From contig CAKSAC010000001.1 in the NCBI GenBank assembly GCA_934434925.1, positions 1-64,000 on the forward strand: 64,000 nt of DNA. The letters are read 5' to 3'. Position 1 is the stretch's first letter. Each line of letters begins with the position of its first letter. The notes beneath the pieces were generated by a model that made no database searches, was not told the DNA's origin, and saw only the letters and a list, made by a program, of their open reading frames with translations. This document shows, piece after piece, positions 46,752 to 55,781 of this stretch. The DNA is from an uncultured Eubacteriales bacterium (GTDB taxonomy: Bacteria; Bacillota; Clostridia; Oscillospirales; CAG-272). The translations under genes were made by a program, and so were the position numbers.

Positions 46752-48110
46752 ATGAATGAAGAACTGGGAAAACGCCTTCCCATCTCGATTGAATCAGAGC
46801 AGGCGGTCCTCGGGAGCATTCTTTCAAGACCGGACAGTTTTGAAAAAATCGCCGGTATCCTGAGTGAAGAGGATTTTGCCCAGGAAGAACACCGTAAGAT
46901 TTTTTCCACCATGCGCTCCATGTTTACCGCCAGCAAGAGTATTGACCCGATCACACTGGTAAACAAACTGGTAGAGGACGGCGTGTACAACGAGTCCGGC
47001 GGGGTCGAATATATCCGCCAGATTGCCGTGAGCGTTCCGAACGCTTCCAATGTCGCGGAATATGCCCGCGCCATTCATGAAAAAGCGTTGCTCCGCCGGC
47101 TGATTTCCACCTGTGATGTCATTTCCGACAACGCGTATGGTGAACAGGGAACCGCGGCGCAGATCATTGACGACGCGGAACAGCGGATTTTTGAGATTGC
47201 GGAAAAACGCGGATCCCGGGAAATGCGTCTGCTCCGGGATGTTGCGCAGAACGTATACGAAGACTTGCAGAGGCTTTCCGAAAATCCGTCGGAACTGCGC
47301 GGGGTCGCGACCGGATACTCCGGTCTTGACAGCACCCTGGTGCAACTCGGGTACGGGGATTTTGTTATCGTCGGCGCGCGGCCGGCTATGGGTAAGACAA
47401 GTTTTGTTGTCAATATTGCGTCCAATGTTGCCAAGGCGACCAAAAAAGCGGTTTGCATCTTTTCTCTGGAAATGTCATCCGAACAGCTTGTCAACCGGAT
47501 GCTTTCTTCCGAGGCACGTGTGGACAGCAGCGCCATGCGTCGCGGCTCTCTCACCCCCGACGACTGGGAGAGGCTTGCAAGCGCGGCGGCCGAACTTTCC
47601 GCCTGCGAAATATATCTGGATGATACCACCAACATTTCGGTTACGGATATGAAGGGGAAACTCCGTCGCGTCAAAAATCTCGGCCTTGTGGTAGTCGATT
47701 ATCTCCAACTTATGCAAAGCGGGCGAAATATCGATAACCGGGTGCAGGAAGTATCGGATATTTCAAGGAACCTGAAATTGATGGCGAAGGAACTCGGCGT
47801 ACCGATCCTTTGCTGTGCCCAGCTTTCCCGCAGTCCCGAAAAGAACCGCACCAGCAAAAAACCGATGATGAGCGACCTTCGCGACTCCGGTTCCATTGAA
47901 CAGGATGCCGATGTCATCATGTTTCTGTATCGTGACGACTATTACGCCGAAAACAAGGAAGAACCAATCTCCGAAAACGATACCAGCGCGATCGAGGTCA
48001 TTATCGCCAAAAACCGCCATGGCTCTACCGGAACGGTCAAAATGAATTTCGATAAAGCCTATACACGCTTCTATACAATCGATAATACAGGAGGAGCCCC
48101 GCCTGCATGA
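46752..48110 (+). CDS. dnaB: Replicative DNA helicase DnaB
   Basis: This 452-residue hexameric helicase has the N-terminal DnaG-interacting domain (PISIESEQAVLGSILSRPDS), Walker A GARPAMGKTSFV (about 208-219), CIFSLEMSSEQLVNRM, LVVVDYLQLM and the SRNLKLMAKELGVPILCCAQ arginine-finger region. It unwinds DNA at the fork. The ribosome binding site is poor, so translation may be coupled to rplI, 8 bp away. Confidence 0.97.
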   Translation: MNEELGKRLPISIESEQAVLGSILSRPDSFEKIAGILSEEDFAQEEHRKIFSTMRSMFTASKSIDPITLVNKLVEDGVYNESGGVEYIRQIAVSVPNASNVAEYARAIHEKALLRRLISTCDVISDNAYGEQGTAAQIIDDAEQRIFEIAEKRGSREMRLLRDVAQNVYEDLQRLSENPSELRGVATGYSGLDSTLVQLGYGDFVIVGARPAMGKTSFVVNIASNVAKATKKAVCIFSLEMSSEQLVNRMLSSEARVDSSAMRRGSLTPDDWERLASAAAELSACEIYLDDTTNISVTDMKGKLRRVKNLGLVVVDYLQLMQSGRNIDNRVQEVSDISRNLKLMAKELGVPILCCAQLSRSPEKNRTSKKPMMSDLRDSGSIEQDADVIMFLYRDDYYAENKEEPISENDTSAIEVIIAKNRHGSTGTVKMNFDKAYTRFYTIDNTGGAPPA

Positions 48111-49483
48111 ATTCTTTGCCGGACAGTCCGCTTTTTCGTTTTGCCTGTGAACGCGTATGCGGATTTATGGAAGAAACAGGCATGGCGGCGGGACTTTCAG
48201 GCGGCGTGCTTGTTGCGTTGTCCGGGGGTGCGGATTCGGTTTTTTTGCTGTATTTCCTTCATGCAATGAGGGAGAAAAAACCCTTTCCGCTGGCCGCTCT
48301 GCATGTGCATCATCATCTGCGCGGCGAGGAAGCCGACCGGGATGCCGCGTTCTGCGCGTCTTTGTGTCGCGAGTTATCCGTCTCTTTCTCCCTGTCACAT
48401 GCCGATGTCCGGGCGGAAGCCGAGCGGTGCGGTCGCGGGATTGAAGAAACGGCGAGGATTGTGCGGTATCAGGCGCTTCGCAGGGAACTTTCGGCACACC
48501 CGGAGCTTTCCCGCATTGCGACGGCACATAATGCGACCGACCGGGCAGAAACGATGCTTTTACACCTTCTGCGTGGCGGGGGGCTGCGTGCTTTATGCGG
48601 GATTCCGGCATTAACCGGAGAATTGATGAGACCGCTTTTGCCGCTCACGGGACGCGAAATCCGCGCCGCATTACGGGAGGCGGGAATCCGGTTCGTCGAG
48701 GACAGTACCAACGACGACACCGCATACGCCCGCAACTATCTGCGGCATGAGATTCTCCCCCGGCTGGAACCGCTTGCCCCGGAACCGGAAAAAATGTTCG
48801 GCCGGACGGCGGAAATTCTTTCGACAGATGCCGCATATCTGGATTTTCAGACCGACGAAGCTCTGCGCCGCGGAAAAACCGACGAAGGCTTTCTTACGGA
48901 AAAACTGGCGGAATTGCCGGCCCCCATCCGGCGGCGCGTAATCGTCCGCCTTCATGAAGATGCGCGGGATGCGTGCGCATTTTCTCTTTCTCTCGGGCAT
49001 ACGCATATTTTGGAAATCGAAAAAAAACTGACGGAGAAAAAGTCCTTTCGTCTTTCGGTTCCGGCGGGGCTTTCTGCCGTTTCGGAAAACGGGTTCTTTT
49101 CGTTTCTTCCTTCCGGGCAAGCGCAACCGGAGAAAGAGGAGATTCTTTTGCAGGAAGGGGAAAACGCCTTTCCGGGCGGCTATATATTGACCGTCCGGCG
49201 GGAAGAAAACAGGACTTTTCTCGCTTGTTTTTCAAATCTTCACAAAATTGACACCAAGACGGCAATTTCTTCTGCTACAATAAGAGGGAATTTGCGTGCG
49301 AGAGTGCGCCGCGGCGGGGATAAATACCGGTATCGCGGGCATGATCACACGGTGAAAAATGTTATGAACGAAGTCGGCATTCCCGCCGGGATTCGTGCAG
49401 GTTACCCGGTGGTTGCCGATGAAGCCGGGGTGCTCTGGATTCCGGGCGGCCCGGTGCGCGAAAACCGAACACGGCATGAATAA
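48107..49483 (+). CDS. tilS: tRNA(Ile)-lysidine synthase TilS
   Basis: This 458-residue protein has the PP-loop SGGADSVFLLYFL (39-51), ALHVHHHLRGEEAD and the RIVRYQALRR plus ATAHNATDRAETMLLHLLRG segments. A substrate-recognition C-terminal domain ends with LRARVRRGGDKYRYRGHDHT. It makes lysidine at C34 of tRNA-Ile2. Its ATG overlaps the dnaB stop (ATGA). Confidence 0.94.
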   Translation: MNSLPDSPLFRFACERVCGFMEETGMAAGLSGGVLVALSGGADSVFLLYFLHAMREKKPFPLAALHVHHHLRGEEADRDAAFCASLCRELSVSFSLSHADVRAEAERCGRGIEETARIVRYQALRRELSAHPELSRIATAHNATDRAETMLLHLLRGGGLRALCGIPALTGELMRPLLPLTGREIRAALREAGIRFVEDSTNDDTAYARNYLRHEILPRLEPLAPEPEKMFGRTAEILSTDAAYLDFQTDEALRRGKTDEGFLTEKLAELPAPIRRRVIVRLHEDARDACAFSLSLGHTHILEIEKKLTEKKSFRLSVPAGLSAVSENGFFSFLPSGQAQPEKEEILLQEGENAFPGGYILTVRREENRTFLACFSNLHKIDTKTAISSATIRGNLRARVRRGGDKYRYRGHDHTVKNVMNEVGIPAGIRAGYPVVADEAGVLWIPGGPVRENRTRHE

Positions 49484-49504
49484 AGCCATTCTTTGGAGGA
49501 AAAG

Positions 49505-50062
49505 ATGAATAAAGACATTGCAAGAGTTATGATATCCGAGGAAGAACTGGATACGGTCATTACCCGGTTGGCAATCGAGATCGACCGAGACTATGCCGAT
49601 ACCGGCAGGCGCGTCCTGCTTCTCGGGATTTTGAAAGGTTCGGTCATTTTCATGGGTGAACTGATGAAAAAAATCACCATTCCCGTAGAGATTGATTTTA
49701 TGAAAGTGTCCTCTTACGGCTCTTCCACAAAATCTTCCGGGAATATCAACATCCTGCTCGACCTCGTCCGTAAGGATATTGAAAAATGCGACATTATTAT
49801 TGTGGAAGATATTATTGACAGCGGGCGCACGTTGATGTACTTGGTCGAATATCTGCTTCACAAAGGGGCGCACAGCGTCCGCACCTGCACGTTGCTCGAT
49901 AAAGCATCGCGCCGTGAGGTCGATTTCCAGCCTGACTATGTCGGGAAAGTCATTGAAGATGAATTTGTAGTCGGGTATGGGCTCGACTATGATGAAAAAT
50001 ACCGGACGCTTCCGTATATAGGGGTATTGAAACCCGAAGTGTACGGCGTTTCCGACAATTAA
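49505..50062 (+). CDS. hpt: Hypoxanthine-guanine phosphoribosyltransferase
   Basis: This 185-residue protein has GILKGSVIFMGEL, the PRPP loop IIIVEDIIDSGRTLMYL (about 98-114), and DFQPDYVGKVIEDEFVVGYG. It salvages hypoxanthine and guanine. The tilS-hpt-ftsH order is conserved in Firmicutes. TTGGAGG sits 4-8 nt before ATG 49505. Confidence 0.96.
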   Translation: MNKDIARVMISEEELDTVITRLAIEIDRDYADTGRRVLLLGILKGSVIFMGELMKKITIPVEIDFMKVSSYGSSTKSSGNINILLDLVRKDIEKCDIIIVEDIIDSGRTLMYLVEYLLHKGAHSVRTCTLLDKASRREVDFQPDYVGKVIEDEFVVGYGLDYDEKYRTLPYIGVLKPEVYGVSDN

Positions 50063-50091
50063 GCATGTAAAGAAAGGCACGGATACTCTGC

Positions 50092-52158
50092 ATGAAAGCG
50101 AACATGAAACATGTGGTCCTTCTTCTTCTGATGGTTGCCGTTTTCATTTTCGGAGCGGTTATCATTTCGGATATGGTGACGGAAAAAGAAACCTTCACCT
50201 ACGGACAGCTTATCAAGCTGTTTGAGGAAGACAACGTAAAAAGTTTTTCCATTAACACGGACGGGTATATCACCATCGTCACAGCGGACGAAGTGCCGAA
50301 AAAGCACACGTATCGCTTTGCGTACCAGATGCAACTGGAGCGTGTGGAAAAATATGTGGCAGAAGGGCGCACATTGCCCGACGGAACCAAACAGCCGCTT
50401 CAGAACCTGGATGTAGCGGCCTGCGATTTCGAGCAGCCGGTCAATCGCCCGTGGATACTGGAATATCTGCCGTATATCATTCTGGTCATTCTCGTCGGCG
50501 GGTTCTTCATTTATATGGTAAATCAGACAACGGGCCGCGGCGGAAAGATGAATTCTTTTGCCCGGGCGCATGCCAAGGTCGGCGGTTCGCAGAAAAACCC
50601 CGTCAAGTTTTCCGATGTGGCGGGAGCCGATGAAGAAAAGGCCGAATTACAGGAAGTGGTAGAATTCTTGCGTGACCCGGGCCGATATACGAAGCTCGGC
50701 GCCAGGATTCCGCACGGCGTTCTGCTTGTTGGCCCTCCCGGAACCGGTAAAACCCTTTTGGCAAGAGCCGTGGCAGGGGAGGCCGGCGTTCCGTTCTATT
50801 CGATTTCCGGATCGGATTTTGTGGAAATGTATGTCGGCGTTGGTGCGTCTCGTGTGCGCGACCTTTTTGAAACGGCGCGCAAATCCCCGGCCAGCATTGT
50901 CTTTATCGACGAAATTGATGCGGTAGGACGGCATCGCGGTGCCGGCCTCGGAGGCGGACATGATGAACGCGAACAAACGCTGAACCAGCTCCTTGTCGAG
51001 ATGGACGGCTTTGATAAGCATGAAGGCATTATTGTAATCGCCGCCACAAACCGCCCCGATATTTTGGACCCGGCGCTTCTTCGCCCCGGCCGTTTCGACC
51101 GGCAGATCACCGTGAACTATCCTGATATCAAGGGGAGAGAGGCCATTCTGCACGTTCACGCGCGCGGCAAGCCGTTTGAAAGCAATGTGGACTTTGCCAA
51201 GATCGCGCAAACGACCGTCGGATTTACCGGCGCGGACCTTGCCAATCTGCTCAATGAAGCGGCGTTGCTTGCCGCCCGCAACGGGCGTTCGCTTATCCGG
51301 AACGAGGATGTGCAGGACGCGTATATGAAGGTGGTCCTCGGGCCGAAAAAGAGCGCCAAAATACGCACGGAATATGACAACAGGCTCTGTGCTTATCATG
51401 AAGCCGGGCATGCGGTGGTTTCCTATTATTGCAAACATTCCGACCCGGTCAAGCATATCACGATCGTTCCTTCCGGCATGGCCGGCGGCGTTACCCTGTT
51501 AGTACCGGAGAAAGACCGTATGACGACATCGCGCGGGCAGATGACCGACGATATTATTGTCTCGCTCGGCGGCCGCGCGGCCGAGGAATTGGCGATGGAT
51601 GATGTTTCCACCGGGGCTTCCAACGATATCCAAAAGGCGACGGCGGTTGCCCGGAATATGGTCACCCGATACGGCATGAGCGAAAAGCTCGGCACGGTCC
51701 TGTACGGCTCCGAGCATTCCGCCGACGAGGTCTTCCTGGGGCGCGATTTCTCCTCCGGTAAGAATTATTCCGAAAAAACTGCCGCGGAGATTGATGACGA
51801 AATCCGTTCGATCATCGATAAGGCATATGAAACCTGCCGCGAGATTCTGTCTCAGCATATGGATAAACTTGAATTGGTGGCCGGATATCTTCTGAAATAT
51901 GAGACAATGGACGGCGATCAGTTCCTGGCGGCCATGGAGCGCGAAGGGATTACCTTTGCGGAGATTGAATCCATTGCCATCGAGAAAAAACGCAAAAGCG
52001 ACGAAGAAGATGCCCGCGTGCGGGAAGAGGAAGAACGTCGCCGCGAGGAAGAGGAACGCCGCGCGCGCGAAGAATTTGAACGGCAATTCCCGGTTGCGGG
52101 ACGAGATGATACCTCTGCCGGCCGCACCGACGACGACCAAAACAACGACAGAGGCTGA
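50092..52158 (+). CDS. ftsH: ATP-dependent zinc metalloprotease FtsH
   Basis: This 688-residue protein has two membrane segments (about 5-25 and 121-143), a small extracytoplasmic domain between them, an AAA module with GPPGTGKTLLARAVAGEAGV (about 214-233) and DERE/RPGRFDR, then a peptidase domain with zinc site HEAGH (about 436-440). The C-terminus is a Glu/Arg-rich coiled coil. It degrades membrane and cytosolic proteins. The ribosome binding site is weak; ATG 50104 is an alternative start. Confidence 0.96.
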   Translation: MKANMKHVVLLLLMVAVFIFGAVIISDMVTEKETFTYGQLIKLFEEDNVKSFSINTDGYITIVTADEVPKKHTYRFAYQMQLERVEKYVAEGRTLPDGTKQPLQNLDVAACDFEQPVNRPWILEYLPYIILVILVGGFFIYMVNQTTGRGGKMNSFARAHAKVGGSQKNPVKFSDVAGADEEKAELQEVVEFLRDPGRYTKLGARIPHGVLLVGPPGTGKTLLARAVAGEAGVPFYSISGSDFVEMYVGVGASRVRDLFETARKSPASIVFIDEIDAVGRHRGAGLGGGHDEREQTLNQLLVEMDGFDKHEGIIVIAATNRPDILDPALLRPGRFDRQITVNYPDIKGREAILHVHARGKPFESNVDFAKIAQTTVGFTGADLANLLNEAALLAARNGRSLIRNEDVQDAYMKVVLGPKKSAKIRTEYDNRLCAYHEAGHAVVSYYCKHSDPVKHITIVPSGMAGGVTLLVPEKDRMTTSRGQMTDDIIVSLGGRAAEELAMDDVSTGASNDIQKATAVARNMVTRYGMSEKLGTVLYGSEHSADEVFLGRDFSSGKNYSEKTAAEIDDEIRSIIDKAYETCREILSQHMDKLELVAGYLLKYETMDGDQFLAAMEREGITFAEIESIAIEKKRKSDEEDARVREEEERRREEEERRAREEFERQFPVAGRDDTSAGRTDDDQNNDRG

Positions 52159-52181
52159 CACGGCCGATATCGGTTATACGG

Positions 52182-52214
52182 AACAGGGAACGGTGGCTAC
52201 CGTTCCCTGTTTTT
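52182..52214 (+). terminator. Intrinsic terminator after ftsH
   Basis: AACAGGGAACGGT and ACCGTTCCCTGTT form a 13-bp stem with a GGCT loop, followed by TTTC. Confidence 0.9.
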
Positions 52215-52261
52215 CAAAGCCCAAAAAAGCAAGAAGTGAACGCGCAATTCCTCGTCAAATT

Positions 52262-52292
52262 ACAAAAAGAAAGCGGCCGACAGGCCGCTTTC
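52262..52292 (-). terminator. Intrinsic terminator of the decarboxylase cluster
   Basis: On the minus strand GAAAGCGGCC-TGTC-GGCCGCTTTC is followed by TTTTTGTA. Confidence 0.88.
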
Positions 52293-52315
52293 GGATTTTA
52301 TAAACATATGTCCGG

Positions 52316-53710
52316 TCAGACCGAATGAATTCCGTTCTGCGGATCGCTGTTTGGGTCGATCTTGTGCCGCTGCATTTTGCGCCATTCAAAGAACTTGATG
52401 GCTACATTTTCAAAGAGTGCCAGAGAGAGAAGATCCTCTTCTTGCTCTTCGTAGGGCATTACGCGTTCGCGGAGCGACTCGATTTCGGGTTTCAGATCGT
52501 CTGCGGGGCGGTGGTCGATCGGGGGGAGGTCCCCGATGATCTTTTTCCGGAAGGAAGGATCGATCGGAGCCGGGGTCTTTCCGTACTCTCCGCGCACCAA
52601 ACCGCGGAATTCTTTGGTGGTGCTGGAATAGCGATTACCGGAGATCACATTCATGACAGCCTGTGTGCCGACAATCTGGGAAGTGGGTGTAACAAGCGGC
52701 GGATAACCGGCGTCTTCACGGACGCGCGGAACCTCAGCCAGCACTTCGTCCAGTTTGTTCAGCTGTCCGGCGGCTTTCAGCTGGGATACAAGGTTGGAAA
52801 GCATTCCGCCCGGAACCTGATAACGCAGGGCATTGACATCGACTTTCAGCACTTTCGGGTCGATCAGGCCGCTGGCAAGGTATTCGGCGCGGATATCGGC
52901 AAAATACTTGGAAACCACATTGAGTTTTTCAAGATCAAGGCCGGTATCGTAAGGCGTTCCGGCCAGGGTGGCAACAATGGATTCCGTCGGCATTTGGGAT
53001 GTGCCCATGGCGAGAGGAGAAATGGCGGTATCGATAACGTCCACACCGGCTTCGACGGCTTTTAAGATGGTCATGGACGCAAGGCCGGTCGTATAATGTG
53101 TGTGAAGCTGAATCGGAACCTTGACGCGCGATTTGATGGCTTTAACAAGCTGGAAGGCATCATAAGGTTTGAGGAGGCCGGCCATATCCTTGATACAGAT
53201 CGAGTTTGCCCCCATATCTTCAAGTTGCTTGGCATAGTTGGCAAAGAACTCATTGTTATGGACGGGGCTGGTCGTATAACTGATGGCCGCCTGCACATGG
53301 CCGCCTTCTTTAACGGTTGCCCGGATAGCGGTTTCCAGATTGCGGGGATCGTTCAGCGCATCGAAAATACGGATAATATCAATCCCGTTGGCAATAGACT
53401 TCTGCACAAAATATTCCACGACATCATCAGAGTAATGGCGATAGCCGAGGATGTTCTGCCCGCGGAAGAGCATCTGGAGTTTTGTGTTTTTCACACGGTT
53501 CCGGATTGCGCGAAGACGTTCCCACGGGTCTTCATGCAGGAAGCGGAGACAGGAATCAAAGGTCGCTCCGCCCCATGCTTCCAGCGAATAATATCCGACC
53601 TGATCCATGGCTTCGAGGATGGGAAGCATCTGCTCGGTCGTCATCCGGGTGGCGGCAAGGGATTGGTGAGCGTCACGAAGGACGGTTTCTGTAATGAAAA
53701 CTTTGGACAT
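52316..53710 (-). CDS. oadA: Oxaloacetate decarboxylase alpha / carboxyltransferase subunit, without biotin domain
   Basis: This 464-residue protein has the HMGL-like carboxyltransferase core: ITETVLRDAHQSLAATRM near the N-terminus, a GGATFD segment, metal ligands HTHYTTGLA (about 207-215) and KDMAGLLKP, then the PYC_OADA-type C-terminal region (LPPIDHRPADDLKPEI). It moves CO2 from oxaloacetate (or pyruvate in reverse) to biotin. The biotinyl domain is absent because it is encoded separately three genes upstream. It is the last gene of the cluster, 28 bp after the beta-subunit gene. Confidence 0.92.
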   Translation of the reverse strand: MSKVFITETVLRDAHQSLAATRMTTEQMLPILEAMDQVGYYSLEAWGGATFDSCLRFLHEDPWERLRAIRNRVKNTKLQMLFRGQNILGYRHYSDDVVEYFVQKSIANGIDIIRIFDALNDPRNLETAIRATVKEGGHVQAAISYTTSPVHNNEFFANYAKQLEDMGANSICIKDMAGLLKPYDAFQLVKAIKSRVKVPIQLHTHYTTGLASMTILKAVEAGVDVIDTAISPLAMGTSQMPTESIVATLAGTPYDTGLDLEKLNVVSKYFADIRAEYLASGLIDPKVLKVDVNALRYQVPGGMLSNLVSQLKAAGQLNKLDEVLAEVPRVREDAGYPPLVTPTSQIVGTQAVMNVISGNRYSSTTKEFRGLVRGEYGKTPAPIDPSFRKKIIGDLPPIDHRPADDLKPEIESLRERVMPYEEQEEDLLSLALFENVAIKFFEWRKMQRHKIDPNSDPQNGIHSV

Positions 53711-53738
53711 CGTATTTTCCCTTTCTTAATAACGGTAA

Positions 53739-54983
53739 TCAGGCAAACCAGGTGAGAAAGACTCCGGCGGCAACGGCAGAACCGATAACGCCGGCCACGT
53801 TCGGCCCCATGGCATGCATAAGCAGGAAGTTGGTGGGGTTTTCTTTCCGGCCGACATCCTGCGCCACGCGCGCCGCCATCGGCACGGCGGAAACACCGGC
53901 ACTGCCGATCAACGGGTTGATCTTTCCATGGGTCATGGCGCACATGAGCTTCCCGAAAAGAAGGCCGCCGCAGGTGGAGAGAATAAAGGCGCAAAGGCCG
54001 AGGGCGATAATCTTCAACGTATCAACGGCGAGGAAGTTCTGCGCGTTGGCGGTAGCGCCTACCGAAACGCCGAGGAAGATTGTCACGATATTGATGAGTT
54101 CATTTTGCGCGGTCTTGGAAAGACGGTCCGTGACGCCGCAGACATTGAAGAGGTTGCCGAGCATCAGGAAACCGACCAGCGGGGCGGCATCCGGAACGAT
54201 CAGAACGACGATCAATGTAACGATGATGGGGAAGAGAACCTTTTCCAGTTTGCTGACGGGACGGAGCGTGGACATAACGATGGAACGTTCTTTTTTGGTG
54301 GTCAGCAGTTTCATGCAGGGCGGCTGGATCATCGGGATCAAGGCCATGTAACTGTAAGCCGCGATTGCAATGGCACCGAGGAGTTCGGGTGCCAGGATTT
54401 TGGTAACAAGAATGGCGGTAGGTCCGTCCGCACCGCCGATGATTCCGATAGCGGCAGACTGCATCGGAGAAAATCCGAGAATCAACGCAAAGAAGAAGGC
54501 GGCAAATACACCGAACTGCGCGGCCGCGCCGAGCAGAAGGCTTTTCGGGTTGGCAATCAGGGGAGAGAAGTCGGTCATGGCACCGATGCCGAGGAAGATC
54601 AGCGAGGGATAAACGCCGAGCTTCACACCGAGATAAATAATATCCACAAGACCGCCGGTATTGATGACTTCTTTGATCATTGCCGAAAGCATTACATGCC
54701 CGTTGGAAAAGACCTGGGCGTTATCGATACCGTATTTGGCGATATAATATTCATCAAAAAAGAGATCGGAATGCATGAGATTGGCACCGGGAAGATTGGC
54801 AAGTAACATACCGAAAGCAATCGGGATAAGGAGCATCGGTTCAAACTGTTTTACCACCGCGAGATAGAAAAGCACACCGATAATGACATACATGACCAGC
54901 GTTTTCCATCCCCCGTTCTGAAACAGTTGGGCGACCCCTGTATTGCTACAAAAGTTGCCTATGTTTTCGAGGATCTGATTCAT
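53739..54983 (-). CDS. oadB: Sodium-translocating decarboxylase subunit beta
   Basis: This 414-residue integral membrane protein has about ten hydrophobic segments and the Na+-site motifs: IGIIGGADGPTAILVTKILA (about 178-197), plus PLVGFLMLGNLFNVCGVTDR and NAQNFLAVDTLKIIALGL. It decarboxylates carboxybiotin and exports Na+. Gene order gamma, biotin carrier, beta and alpha is that of a decarboxylase pump. One beta subunit appears to serve both carboxyltransferases in this cluster. Confidence 0.95.
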   Translation of the reverse strand: MNQILENIGNFCSNTGVAQLFQNGGWKTLVMYVIIGVLFYLAVVKQFEPMLLIPIAFGMLLANLPGANLMHSDLFFDEYYIAKYGIDNAQVFSNGHVMLSAMIKEVINTGGLVDIIYLGVKLGVYPSLIFLGIGAMTDFSPLIANPKSLLLGAAAQFGVFAAFFFALILGFSPMQSAAIGIIGGADGPTAILVTKILAPELLGAIAIAAYSYMALIPMIQPPCMKLLTTKKERSIVMSTLRPVSKLEKVLFPIIVTLIVVLIVPDAAPLVGFLMLGNLFNVCGVTDRLSKTAQNELINIVTIFLGVSVGATANAQNFLAVDTLKIIALGLCAFILSTCGGLLFGKLMCAMTHGKINPLIGSAGVSAVPMAARVAQDVGRKENPTNFLLMHAMGPNVAGVIGSAVAAGVFLTWFA

Positions 54984-55000
54984 ACCGGGTATCCTCCCTG

Positions 55001-55393
55001 TCAGTTCAAGGAGAAGAGGATATCACCGGCGGCAACAGAGGAACCCTTGGAAGTATTGATTGCGGCAACTTTGCCGTCGCAGGGAGCGGGAATATCATTT
55101 TCCATCTTCATGGCTTCTAACACGCACAGGGTCTCGCCTCTTTTGACAGTGGCGCCGACGGCGACCTTGATTTCAAGAATCGTGCCGGGCATCGGGGAAG
55201 CGACGGGGGTAGAACCGGCAGGAGCGGCGACAGGCGCAGCTTTCGGAGCGGCGGGAGCGGCAGGGGCCGCGGCAGGGGCCGGAGCGGCGACGGGAGCCAC
55301 AGGGGATACAGGAGCGGACGCGCCTGTGGCATCGGCTTCTTCAACCAGAACCTCGTAGGTGGTACCATTGACGGTGATATTGTATTTTTTCAT
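55001..55393 (-). CDS. Biotin carboxyl carrier protein of the decarboxylase pump
   Basis: This 130-residue protein starts MKKYNITVNGTTYEVLVEE, continues with an Ala/Pro/Val-rich flexible linker (about 26-65), and ends in a biotinyl domain with VLEAMKMENDIPAP, the lysine in AMKM being the biotin site. Start ATG 55393 has GGAG upstream. It carries CO2 between the carboxyltransferases and the beta subunit. It looks like the MmdC/GcdC type. The linker gives the region a repetitive appearance. Confidence 0.93.
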   Translation of the reverse strand: MKKYNITVNGTTYEVLVEEADATGASAPVSPVAPVAAPAPAAAPAAPAAPKAAPVAAPAGSTPVASPMPGTILEIKVAVGATVKRGETLCVLEAMKMENDIPAPCDGKVAAINTSKGSSVAAGDILFSLN

Positions 55394-55427
55394 TTTGATT
55401 TCTCCATTTCTCCGCGTGTGCGGCACT

Positions 55428-55769
55428 TTATTTTCTTTTGAAGGACACCACGCGGAAGCGGGTGGCGGGGGCGGATTCCGAGGCGGCGACTGCGGCACTC
55501 AGGACGGCAATCAGCTCACTGTCGTCCGTTGTCCGGTCGGAGACCTGAACGGTTGCGGCCGGAGCCGGGGTCGGGGCGGCGGGTTTATCCGGAATGCGGC
55601 GCATCGCATAACCGAGCAGTTCCAGCATAAGCCAGAGCAGAGCCAAAACGGCAAAAACGATCAGCATACCGATCAGCAACATCTGGGCCCCGTAAAGGAC
55701 CGCGTCGCCAAAGGGAACGTTTTGTTGTCCTTTATCGATTTCCAGGAGAAGAAAAACAGGAAGTTTCAA
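55428..55769 (-). CDS. Decarboxylase pump gamma/delta subunit (OadG/MmdD-like)
   Basis: This 113-residue protein has one membrane segment (about 23-50, VLYGAQMLLIGMLIVFAVLA...) followed by a Pro/Ala linker and a short basic end (FRVVSFKRK). The arrangement matches OadG-type small subunits that anchor the complex. The start is TTG 55769 with AGGAGG 7 nt upstream. The C-terminal TTDDSELIAVLSAAVAASES helix is typical of related clostridial subunits. Confidence 0.82.
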   Translation of the reverse strand: MKLPVFLLLEIDKGQQNVPFGDAVLYGAQMLLIGMLIVFAVLALLWLMLELLGYAMRRIPDKPAAPTPAPAATVQVSDRTTDDSELIAVLSAAVAASESAPATRFRVVSFKRK

Positions 55770-55781
55770 GGTCTTACCTCC